DNA of 64,000 bases, taken from the NCBI RefSeq assembly GCF_005887095.1, contig NZ_PNCI01000008.1, positions 186,001 through 250,000 of the forward strand. The letters are read 5' to 3'. Of this stretch, positions 49,826 to 57,033 are shown one piece after another; position 1 is the first letter of the stretch; each line of letters opens with the position of its first letter. A program made the translations under genes and the position numbers. Below the pieces are notes generated by a model that was not told where the DNA came from, searched no databases, and saw only the letters and a program-made list of their open reading frames with translations. The stretch is from Pseudoalteromonas rubra. GTDB taxonomy: Bacteria; Pseudomonadota; Gammaproteobacteria; Enterobacterales; Alteromonadaceae.

Positions 49826-50791
49826 TTACTTGGCATTTAGTGGCTGGTCATACTGGATCTTCTCCAGACCATTAATAGGGAACATGATTTGATCGTGGAT
49901 CACGATGCCAGGTGGTTGCGTGCTTTCGAACACACTGCCATCTTTGTCAATAACCGTTGCAGGCGCTGCGGTAATAAAGGAAGAGGCACCTGTGATAGAG
50001 GCATTCGGGTGATAACTGATGATCAGATACAACAGTGAGCTGCCATCCTCAGTAGGCAGTAGCGGACAGCCGTTAATTTCTTTTTCATAGCGCGCATTAC
50101 CGCGTTTGTCCGTGATAAATACATTCGGCAGACCACCAAAAGGCTGTACCACTAACTCGCCAGCCCGATCCCAGACCGCCAGCATCGAGTACATAGAATT
50201 GGGAAACAAGTGCTTGAATCTGGCCACCGTTTTCGCCGAATTATCGTTATAACACTGAAACTTGTAACGACCACGCGCTTTAGACCAGGAGCCTAAGGTG
50301 ATCTCTTCTTTCGGTCCGTCGAAGAAGGGCACAGGATTCGAGTGCTCTGGTAAACGGCGCTCGATGTAGCCATGATTACCGATCAGATCGACATAAGTTG
50401 GCTTGTCCATAATGGGGCGATTTTTAAGTCTGGGATCGGCATCTGGCATGTCCAGAAAACTCTGTAACCAGGCTACATTGATAGGATCGGTCGTGGAGGC
50501 AAGAATGGTATCAGCCTCACAGTTCGCTGCACTTAATGGCTTGGCGTCCAGCGCCCCCGGCGTTGGATCGAATTCGCCAACAAACTGAAAAGACAGGTCG
50601 TTAAGGCTATCGTAAGCCGCTGGGAATTCAAATAATTTACGACCACAGTAGTTATTTACCCCTGTGGTTAAATGACCTTTTACAGTGCGTTTAGCAATGA
50701 TTTGTTTGTCGTGTTCACTCTGCTGGGCTTGCGTTTGAGGTGCAGCATACAATCCGGTGGCACACAGCAGTCCGATGATCAGTTTGTTCAT
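49826..50791 (-). CDS. Secreted protein of unknown function
   Basis: A 321-residue protein with a clear signal peptide (about 1-22, ending TQAQ). The mature chain has four or more cysteines (NNYCGRK, NCEAD, FQCYND, NGCPLL) that may form disulfides. Tryptophans and short beta-like segments suggest a globular periplasmic or extracellular protein. I do not recognise the family and see no enzyme motif. It lies between the MDR oxidoreductase (104-base gap) and the amidase (13-base gap), and may share regulation with them through the lux-box-like site upstream. Confidence 0.7.
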   Translation of the reverse strand: MNKLIIGLLCATGLYAAPQTQAQQSEHDKQIIAKRTVKGHLTTGVNNYCGRKLFEFPAAYDSLNDLSFQFVGEFDPTPGALDAKPLSAANCEADTILASTTDPINVAWLQSFLDMPDADPRLKNRPIMDKPTYVDLIGNHGYIERRLPEHSNPVPFFDGPKEEITLGSWSKARGRYKFQCYNDNSAKTVARFKHLFPNSMYSMLAVWDRAGELVVQPFGGLPNVFITDKRGNARYEKEINGCPLLPTEDGSSLLYLIISYHPNASITGASSFITAAPATVIDKDGSVFESTQPPGIVIHDQIMFPINGLEKIQYDQPLNAK

Positions 50792-50895
50792 GGTTTTGTT
50801 CCTTTTATCCTATTGGGCTAATAGCGCATCTGCGGCTCCAAAAACGACTGGTATTTGCCAGGACTAAGAGTGAGCCGCAATATTGAACTGAAAAA

Positions 50896-51831
50896 TTAAA
50901 TGCTAATGACAATCTTGCCGCGCACATGCTCGGTTTCTGATAAGGCATGGGCTTCGCCGATGCTTGTAAAAGGCATTTCAACAATTTCCGGAAGCTTAAT
51001 TTCTCCGTTGTCAATTAATGCGCCAATCTCACTAAGCTGGCCACCGTTTGGCATCACCAATACGCGCTCATGCGCGAAGTCATATCGGGCTGGTAACTCG
51101 TGTGTCTTGAGTGTTGAAATATATTTGCCAGTTGCTTTGACTGTGTCGTAAATACCGGCAACATCGTTGTCGACAATATCAAAGACCACATCAAACTGAC
51201 CCAGAGATTGCAGATAGTCCGGTGTGTTGTAGTCAACCACTTGATCTGCGCCTAAGGTACGCAAGTAGTCATGGTTCTTTGCTGATGCAACCGCTGTAAC
51301 GGTGGCACCCAGACGCTTTGCAAACTGCACAGCGAAGCTGCCAACACCGCCACTGGCACCATGAATAAGGATCGATGTCTCAGAGTCGATATCAGCCAGT
51401 TGATTGATCGCCTGCCAGGCGGTCAAAGAGGTAAGCGGGACAGATGCTGCTTGTGCAAAATCCAACTTCTGTGGTTTTTTCGCAACCAGCGCAGCATTCA
51501 CACTAATATACTGTGCATAAGCACCGTCTTTGGTCAGATCGCCAAACGCATAGACCGGGTCGCCAACCTGAAAGCCCGTCACGTGCTCACCGACTTTAGC
51601 CACGGTTCCAGCAACGTCCCAGCCCAGGATCAAGGGCAACTGATGAAGCTCTTCTTCTGCTAACCAGCCTTCACGGACTTTCCAGTCAACCGGATTAACA
51701 CTGGTATATGCCACTTCTATCAGTACGTCGTCCTCAGCAACGTTGGGCAGTGCGACCTGCTCTTCAAGCAGTTTACTCTGCCCGCCGTATTCGTGAATTC
51801 TGAGGGCCTTCATAGTCGTGATGTTCGTCAT
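50896..51831 (-). CDS. NADPH-dependent MDR oxidoreductase (quinone reductase-like)
   Basis: A 311-residue zinc-free medium-chain dehydrogenase/reductase. A GroES-like N-terminal domain (about 1-125) includes AYTSVNPVDWKVREG. The Rossmann domain has HGASGGVGSFAVQFAKRLG, and no structural or catalytic zinc cysteines are seen. It probably reduces quinones or enones with NADPH. GGAG precedes the ATG by five bases. It leads the four-gene set down to the DMT transporter; 65 bases upstream of its start lies a lux-box-like palindrome. Confidence 0.88.
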   Translation of the reverse strand: MTNITTMKALRIHEYGGQSKLLEEQVALPNVAEDDVLIEVAYTSVNPVDWKVREGWLAEEELHQLPLILGWDVAGTVAKVGEHVTGFQVGDPVYAFGDLTKDGAYAQYISVNAALVAKKPQKLDFAQAASVPLTSLTAWQAINQLADIDSETSILIHGASGGVGSFAVQFAKRLGATVTAVASAKNHDYLRTLGADQVVDYNTPDYLQSLGQFDVVFDIVDNDVAGIYDTVKATGKYISTLKTHELPARYDFAHERVLVMPNGGQLSEIGALIDNGEIKLPEIVEMPFTSIGEAHALSETEHVRGKIVISI

Positions 51832-51895
51832 ATTTGCTCCTGATTAAATGTAATGAATCAACCAGTCATATGCTAATACGACGCTGTTTTTGTGC

Positions 51896-51915
51896 ACCTG
51901 TCCAGGCAGTCAGGT
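51896..51915. promoter_or_regulatory. lux-box-like palindrome upstream of the MDR oxidoreductase operon
   Basis: ACCTG (51896-51900) and CAGGT (51911-51915) face each other across ten bases, the same half-sites and spacing as the Vibrio fischeri lux box. The inner bases deviate from it. On the minus strand, exactly 20 bases after the box, stands TAGCAT, a partial -10; this matches the class II LuxR promoter layout. The luxR gene of this window is the obvious candidate regulator. Confidence 0.5.
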
Positions 51916-51956
51916 TTACCCGGAAAGGCCATTTGGTGACGTTCAGGCTGCACCTT

Positions 51957-52643
51957 TCAGGCAGCCACTTCCAAATGATTCAGCACCTTTCCATGCTCAT
52001 TCAACCTCAACTCAGCGACCTGATATTTGCCAAATAGCAAAGGCAAAGTACTTTGCAAGCTGGCGGCCAGATCCACTAACAACACTTTGGGATTATGTTC
52101 ATAATAGCGCCCCCAGGTAGATTGCTGCTGTTGTGGTAACATCTCGACGTTAGCCCGTGCCACTTCATGGAAATAAAACCCCAGCCGGGCAATCATTTTT
52201 TCAACGATGGGAGTAACAGTCACTAAGGTATATTTCTGACCTTTTGACCACATAATATAAGGTAAGGATTCCAGTAGTTTGAGCGCACCCCCTCGTCCCT
52301 TAAAAGACGAGAATGCCCCAATCTCACAAATTTCCTGACGAGACAGCTCTATGCCCAATGTATCGAGTACATGTGTTTCAATATTATCTCCTTCTATATA
52401 TTGCTCCGAAAATAACGCTTTGTTTGCCGCATAAGTAATCCCATAGGCCGCCAGATACTCTTCACAACCATTGGCGCTTTTTTTCAGTGAGACGAACTCG
52501 TCGACCTTAGGTTCAATGATGGCCTCATGGACCAGTTCATAGTGACTCGCGACCAGCTGCTTAAGAATAGAAAAACAGGATGAGTCAGGGTTTATGGTAT
52601 TAATTGTGGACAGTGTTTGTGTACAGTTTTCGATTGCAGTCAT
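51957..52643 (-). CDS. Thermostable hemolysin-family (T_hemolysin) protein
   Basis: A 228-residue protein matching the thermostable delta-hemolysin family of Vibrio. Recognisable parts are the YAANKALFSEQYIEG segment (about 73-87), the core EICEIGAFSSFKGRGG and the VTVTPIVEKMIARLGF stretch. The fold is GNAT-like, distantly related to the LuxI fold. No signal peptide is visible, so the hemolysin name may not describe its role; acyl transfer is as likely. It is divergent from luxI, so the two share a control region. AAAGGA precedes the ATG. Confidence 0.75.
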   Translation of the reverse strand: MTAIENCTQTLSTINTINPDSSCFSILKQLVASHYELVHEAIIEPKVDEFVSLKKSANGCEEYLAAYGITYAANKALFSEQYIEGDNIETHVLDTLGIELSRQEICEIGAFSSFKGRGGALKLLESLPYIMWSKGQKYTLVTVTPIVEKMIARLGFYFHEVARANVEMLPQQQQSTWGRYYEHNPKVLLVDLAASLQSTLPLLFGKYQVAELRLNEHGKVLNHLEVAA

Positions 52644-52771
52644 GATATTTCCTTTATGCTAGTTTGTGATTACCTGTCCACTGTACTGCCTTCTCCCCAT
52701 TACAGATACAACGCAATATTTCGTTTTATTTCATACAATTACATGTCACACTGATATATTTCAGGACCTTT

Positions 52772-52791
52772 CACTGTCCAACAGTACAGCT
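52772..52791. promoter_or_regulatory. Candidate lux box upstream of luxI
   Basis: CTGT and TACAG stand seven bases apart, the core spacing of the lux box (CTGT-N7-TACAG). The box lies about 118 bases upstream of the luxI start and 129 bases from the divergent T_hemolysin start, so it could serve either. A weaker, imperfect copy (CTGT-N6-TACTG) is at 52674-52688. Confidence 0.5.
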
Positions 52792-52827
52792 GCCCATTGG
52801 ATCGGTTATGCGATTTTTAGCGCTCCC

Positions 52828-52833
52828 TATAAT
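52828..52833 (+). promoter_or_regulatory. luxI -10 element
   Basis: A perfect TATAAT lies 76 bases before the luxI start. The -35 position (about 52805-52810, GTTATG) is poor, as expected for a promoter that needs an activator. The candidate lux box centre lies about 58 bases upstream of the predicted start, not at the class II distance. Confidence 0.5.
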
Positions 52834-52908
52834 GGGTCGTATTGAAGCAACACGGCTTAACAAAAAACGTACTAATGCGAAACGGCTTAATTAAAAAGGA
52901 ACTGAACC

Positions 52909-53556
52909 ATGACTAAGGCAATCTCAATCATCGAAAACAACTGGCAGGTACTGGTAACACGTGCATCAAACAAGCTCATTGACTGCTTTAAACTCAGACA
53001 CAGTGTTTTCTCTGAAGAACTGCGTTGGGTAAAAACAGAACAAAGTAAAATGGAAATCGATAAATACGACTTTGCCAGCACTCATGTCATGGCCTATCAG
53101 GAAGATACTGTGAAAGGTTACATGCGTATCACTCCTGAGCACTCGCCCTGGCTGCTGAATGACACATTTAGTTTTCTGATTGAAGATAAAAACTATCAGT
53201 TTGAGAAAAACAGTGCAGAAGTAACACGTCTTGCAGTCGATATCATTTCTCGTGATGCCAAGGTAAAAGACACCTTTACGGTATGTGACCTGTTGATAAA
53301 AGGGTTACTGGCACATGCACAGCAAAATAATATCCAATACTGGTATATCGTTGTTTCAAGACAGATTTTGTCACTACTAAAACGTAAAGGTCTGCCATGT
53401 GAAGTACTGGGTAAAACAGTGACTATGCCAGATGGTGTGAGAACCGTTGCAGCCAAAATTGATGTCCGCCAGTTTATTTCTGCTTGTAACCAGTTTTATC
53501 TGACAAATACCGCACCGGAGCCAGTAGTAAATATACCTTACCTGCAAGCCGCATAA
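52909..53556 (+). CDS. luxI: LuxI-family acyl-homoserine lactone synthase
   Basis: The 215-residue enzyme makes an acyl-homoserine lactone signal from S-adenosylmethionine and an acyl-ACP. The invariant LuxI residues are all present at family spacing: Arg30, Phe34, Trp40, Asp51, Asp54, Arg73, Phe87, Glu104 and Arg107. The YMRITP and SAEVTRLAVD segments are typical. Acyl specificity cannot be read. AAAGGAA precedes the ATG by eight bases. It is followed by luxR on the same strand after about 150 bases containing an inverted repeat, and is divergent from the T_hemolysin gene. Positive autoregulation through the box at 52772 is inferred. The symbol denotes the family. Confidence 0.92.
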   Translation: MTKAISIIENNWQVLVTRASNKLIDCFKLRHSVFSEELRWVKTEQSKMEIDKYDFASTHVMAYQEDTVKGYMRITPEHSPWLLNDTFSFLIEDKNYQFEKNSAEVTRLAVDIISRDAKVKDTFTVCDLLIKGLLAHAQQNNIQYWYIVVSRQILSLLKRKGLPCEVLGKTVTMPDGVRTVAAKIDVRQFISACNQFYLTNTAPEPVVNIPYLQAA

Positions 53557-53570
53557 AATAAATTTAAAAG

Positions 53571-53615
53571 CCGGGCTTGGTTACCATCCGTTCCAGTAAC
53601 CAAGCTGTACCCGGG
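53571..53615. terminator. Inverted repeat between luxI and luxR
   Basis: GCTTGGTTAC (53575-53584) and GTAACCAAGC (53596-53605) form a perfect ten-base stem with an eleven-base loop, flanked by CCGGG and CCCGG. On the plus strand no T run follows. On the minus strand a T-rich run does, so the hairpin could end antisense transcripts heading into luxI, or it may act as a weak terminator for luxI. Confidence 0.5.
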
Positions 53616-53638
53616 ACAAAAACTTCACAAATTAACAC

Positions 53639-53666
53639 TTGACTAACTATGCACTCACCATAGAAT
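53639..53666 (+). promoter_or_regulatory. Candidate luxR promoter
   Basis: TTGACT (53639-53644) and TAGAAT (53661-53666) are 16 bases apart, ahead of a leader of about 30 bases to the ATG at 53705. The spacer holds a small inverted repeat, CTATG/CATAG. This suggests luxR has its own promoter, separate from luxI. Confidence 0.6.
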
Positions 53667-53704
53667 AAATATTCTCATTAAAACGTAACTATGGTGTGCT
53701 TAAT

Positions 53705-54439
53705 ATGATTGATAAGGATAAATTGATCCAAACGCTGGATTTTGTCGATAGCTGTGTAAAATCGGAAAATGACAGTACTTCAGTAAATAACTTGTTTAAT
53801 AAATTAGACAAACTCATTCCCATCAAAACCGCGATTTTAGCTATCGATGTACAAAATCAATTCCAACTTACAAGCCCCTCTCAATTATTTTCCTACAACT
53901 TGAGCAACGAGTGGCAGGATATCTATTTTCAACGTAAGTTCTATCAACAGGACCCCGTGCTTAATGCGCTGTCTCAAAGTAACCAGGTGGTTGACTGGCA
54001 AAGTGCGTTTCAGTTCTCTCCCAAAAAAGAGCAGTACTCCAGTGATTTTCAGTTTTTATCTCAGAAATATGTGGGTAGTCATGGCTTGTCTATTGTTGTC
54101 AATAACCACAGTGGCTCTACCTTACTGTCTATTTCGACCGAGGCCATAACCAATAAAGCAGACGCACATATCTTGTCTTACATCGCGCCACATTTTCACG
54201 AACTGTTCTCACGTGATGGTGAGAACACACGACGAAAAATTGGCATGCCACAACTGTCCAAACGAGAGCTTGAAGTCTTGCAATGGGCCAAAGAAGGCAA
54301 AAACAATGGTGATATTGCAATCATCCTCAGTATATCTGAGCGTACAGTGAAGTTTCACTTGTCTAATATATTCACTAAGTTGAATGTGGTAAACCGCTCT
54401 CAGGCGATAGCGAAAGGCATGAGCTTCGGTATTATCTAG
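53705..54439 (+). CDS. luxR: LuxR-family quorum-sensing transcription regulator
   Basis: A 244-residue regulator with an N-terminal acyl-homoserine-lactone-binding domain (about 10-165) and a C-terminal LuxR-type HTH (about 182-242). Ligand-pocket residues conserved from TraR to LuxR are present at family spacing: Trp70, Tyr74, Asp83, Pro84, Trp98 and Gly127. The HTH has LSKRELEVLQWAKEGKNNGDIA and SERTVKFHLSNI. It pairs with the luxI upstream and may bind the two lux-box-like sites. A GTG at 53696 is an alternative start. It converges with the biosynthetic operon that follows. Confidence 0.92.
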   Translation: MIDKDKLIQTLDFVDSCVKSENDSTSVNNLFNKLDKLIPIKTAILAIDVQNQFQLTSPSQLFSYNLSNEWQDIYFQRKFYQQDPVLNALSQSNQVVDWQSAFQFSPKKEQYSSDFQFLSQKYVGSHGLSIVVNNHSGSTLLSISTEAITNKADAHILSYIAPHFHELFSRDGENTRRKIGMPQLSKRELEVLQWAKEGKNNGDIAIILSISERTVKFHLSNIFTKLNVVNRSQAIAKGMSFGII

Positions 54440-54460
54440 GCAACCCGCCCCTTAAAAAGA

Positions 54461-54532
54461 AACAAAATATATTTTGTTACAAATAATATATCCACAAAAA
54501 TAGCGAGCCCTATTTAAGTGGATATATTATTT
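54461..54532. terminator. Two palindromes between luxR and the convergent operon
   Basis: The first is an 18-base perfect palindrome, AACAAAATATATTTTGTT (54461-54478). Directly after it, a 15-base arm (54481-54495) pairs perfectly with 54518-54532, and AAATAG/CTATTT extends the stem inside. The arms are A+T-rich. The pair lies just after the luxR stop, between convergent genes, so it probably ends transcripts from both sides. The rest of the gap, 54533-54769, is A+T-rich and shows nothing else. Confidence 0.55.
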
Positions 54533-54769
54533 TCAAGATCACAGTTAGAATAATACTAGCTTTTATTGAAGATAATAGAAAAATACCATTTGCAGCAACA
54601 ATTCTTGCTTCAGCAGACATAACAAAGAAAAATAAAGCATACCAAATATTGAAATTAATCGTGTGCCATTATGGTGCATTATTTACACTTGATTCACGAA
54701 CTCACATAGGCGTTATACTTTTGTAGTTATTCCACAGATACAGAAATACAACGCCCTGTCGTCACAATA

Positions 54770-56074
54770 TTAAGCAGCCATCGCCTGCTCGTCAGGTTCA
54801 GACTCCGCTATCTGCCAGTTTTCAATAACGATTTCACAGCTGTTCCCTTTGAGAACTTCAACATGGCCAAAGTTAATGCGCAGTGCGCCCTGCCTGTAGG
54901 CGCAAGGTTCAAATACATCCAGGCCCAGATTTTTTGCAGCATCGTTAAGCTGTTTCTTCGCACGGCACAGTTTGACATTAAACTGAGTTTCATTGTCACC
55001 TATCATACGGTGCAATAGTTCCCGCTCAACCCAGCCTGTCAGTAATGGATCGACTTTTTCGCCCTCTTCCCAGGCTTTCATCGCTTGCTCATGGTATTCG
55101 CGCACCAATAACAGCAGGATATAGTGATGTACACGCTCGCCCAGATCCACACTCTGAGAACCACGCTTGAGCAACAAGCGCACATGCCAGTCGTTGTCGC
55201 TGACCTCAAAACACAGTGAGACTGGCGTGTCATTTTTTATCGCCGGCGTCATTTGCACTTTCTCAGGTACAGCAGCGGGAGCTGGCGTAACTTGCAGTGC
55301 TTCTTGCTCTACAAATGCCTCATCACCACCGAATAAACGTAGACAGATATATTTTTCGAGCAGTGCCAGGTCAAAGAACCGCTGATAGTCACCATAGCTT
55401 TCCAGCACGGAGCCGATTGCCAGAGCGCACCGATCTCGATTAAAAAAGTGTGCACTCACCTGCAAATAGTTACAACCGTGCTCTATTGCACGCAGTGCAT
55501 TATCATGGGCGTCAATATTAGCAGAATAAAAGATAAATTCCGTACTCAGCTCATAGGCCAGTGCTTTGGGTGCCAGCCACAGCATAAAATTCTCAACCCC
55601 CGCTGGGCGAAACCCGCCGAGGCAATCTTCAAAGGCGATCCGATCGCTGCCAACCATGTCGCAGACCCGCAACGCCTTTTTAAGCTCCTGGCTGCCAATA
55701 CGATAAGCCTCTTGCAATACCAGTCTGAAGCGAAAGACTTTGTGCGTCAGTGCCGATTCAAGTGTATCGATCAGCTCAGCGACCCGCACTTTACATGCCA
55801 GTAACTCAGGTTCAACACGCACATAACATAACCGGGGTAAGTCCTCGCCTCCGTCCTCCAGCATCTGTTGCAACTGTGCTACTGTCATCGTGCCCCAGAC
55901 GTCGTCCATACAGGCATCGGCCCCGGACCAGACTATGTCTGCAAATTTCGCCTGTTTACTCAGAGCCAGCAGTTCAGCCGCAACCGGCTGCTCTACACGT
56001 TCAACAAAGCCCTGAAATGTGACTGGATACAGCTGCCTGTTCCAATTCTCCACCTGTTTTCGAACGCTTCCCAT
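54770..56074 (-). CDS. Degenerate HMGL-like barrel fused to a winged-helix-like domain, putative regulator
   Basis: A 434-residue protein. Residues about 15-230 resemble the TIM barrel of the HMGL family (isopropylmalate or homocitrate synthases): the DCLGGFRP motif is at 150-157, and a segment with the helix pattern ALRAIEHGCNYLQVS is at 193-207. The metal-binding HxH of true enzymes is replaced by FYS at 182-184, so catalysis is unlikely. A proline- and alanine-rich linker (262-285) leads to a C-terminal domain (286-404) like the DNA-binding-type tail of FHA-domain regulators, with LGERVHHYILLLLVREY and QFNVKLCRAKKQL. No signal peptide or membrane span. I infer a ligand-sensing regulator of the operon. 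It is the last gene of the biosynthetic set, with a GGAG ribosome binding site and a 65-base gap. Confidence 0.5.
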   Translation of the reverse strand: MGSVRKQVENWNRQLYPVTFQGFVERVEQPVAAELLALSKQAKFADIVWSGADACMDDVWGTMTVAQLQQMLEDGGEDLPRLCYVRVEPELLACKVRVAELIDTLESALTHKVFRFRLVLQEAYRIGSQELKKALRVCDMVGSDRIAFEDCLGGFRPAGVENFMLWLAPKALAYELSTEFIFYSANIDAHDNALRAIEHGCNYLQVSAHFFNRDRCALAIGSVLESYGDYQRFFDLALLEKYICLRLFGGDEAFVEQEALQVTPAPAAVPEKVQMTPAIKNDTPVSLCFEVSDNDWHVRLLLKRGSQSVDLGERVHHYILLLLVREYHEQAMKAWEEGEKVDPLLTGWVERELLHRMIGDNETQFNVKLCRAKKQLNDAAKNLGLDVFEPCAYRQGALRINFGHVEVLKGNSCEIVIENWQIAESEPDEQAMAA

Positions 56075-56139
56075 TTGTTGCTCTCCTTTTAATCCCTCAT
56101 AATCTCGACGGTAAACAGAACCACATAGTTAAATACTGT

Positions 56140-57033
56140 CTAGACAGCGTGCTGCGTCTGCGCACGCTGAGCCAACACAAAGTACACCGCAATACCGCCC
56201 CAGATAAATGCCAGTCCCAGCCACTGACCTGCCATCACCACTTCTTTAAAAAGCAGCACCGCAATCAACAACATCAGTGTCGGGTTAAGGTACTGAGACA
56301 GAGACACAAATGCGCTGCTGAGATGTTTCACAGAAAAGTTATAAAGTAACAAAGGCAATGTGGTTACCACCCCCAGTATGCACAGCTTCACTATGTCGCC
56401 CTGCTGCAACTGATGCGATAGACCGCTGCCCGACGCAGTATAGTGAGACCACGCCAGATACAATAAAGCGGGTAATGCAGCACACACATGCTCCGCCGCC
56501 AGAACCACTACCGCAGGTTCCTGCAAGTACCGCCTGAGCACCACATAAAGTGCAAACGTTAAGGCGATAATCAGCCCCTGCCAGGGTAGCGCAGCATAAG
56601 CTTGCATCTTGATGTACAGCAGCACACCACACAGACACAAGCTCAGACACGCATATTCTTTGAGCTGCAACCCTTCTCGATTAACCAGCTTGAGTAACAG
56701 CAAAGTCAGGACCGGTGCCAGATAGTATCCCAGGCTGGCGCTGTTGAGCTGCTCGCTGCTAATGCTGCTGATCACCAGCAACCAGTTGCTGGCAATGAGC
56801 AGAGCACTGAGGGCAATTAGCTTAAACCGGGCACGCAGCAATGCAAGCAACGCACTTTGTTGCCCCATCAGAGTCACTAACACCAGACACATCAGCGTCG
56901 CCAGGACAATTCTCAGGCTCAGTAAATCAAACAGGGCAATGTGCGTCAGCTGATGAAAAAAAATCGCGGCTGACGCCCACAACAGGTAGGCAAGTAAATT
57001 ACTTGCCTGCGCGGTTTTGGTGCGCCTCAACAT
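56140..57033 (-). CDS. DMT-superfamily (RarD-like) exporter
   Basis: A 297-residue inner-membrane protein with ten hydrophobic segments in two EamA halves. It resembles the RarD branch: the SNWLLVISSI-type segment, the GYYLAPVLTLLL motif and the SQYLNPTLMLLIAVLLFKE stretch are typical. It overlaps the hydrolase-MDR gene by seven bases, so it is made with the biosynthetic enzymes and may export their product or a precursor. The substrate is unknown. Confidence 0.85.
   Translation of the reverse strand: MLRRTKTAQASNLLAYLLWASAAIFFHQLTHIALFDLLSLRIVLATLMCLVLVTLMGQQSALLALLRARFKLIALSALLIASNWLLVISSISSEQLNSASLGYYLAPVLTLLLLKLVNREGLQLKEYACLSLCLCGVLLYIKMQAYAALPWQGLIIALTFALYVVLRRYLQEPAVVVLAAEHVCAALPALLYLAWSHYTASGSGLSHQLQQGDIVKLCILGVVTTLPLLLYNFSVKHLSSAFVSLSQYLNPTLMLLIAVLLFKEVVMAGQWLGLAFIWGGIAVYFVLAQRAQTQHAV

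Noticed and set aside
50831..50879. TGCGGCTC/GAGCCGCA inverted repeat between the MDR and secreted-protein genes as a terminator
   Set aside because: The loop is over 30 bases and no clear T run follows, so it cannot be called a terminator.
52674..52688. Second full lux box near the T_hemolysin start
   Set aside because: CTGT-N6-TACTG has the wrong spacing and a mismatch; kept only as a weak copy.
56136..56147. CTGTCTAGACAG palindrome as a lux box
   Set aside because: Spacing between half-sites is too short, and it overlaps the exporter stop codon.
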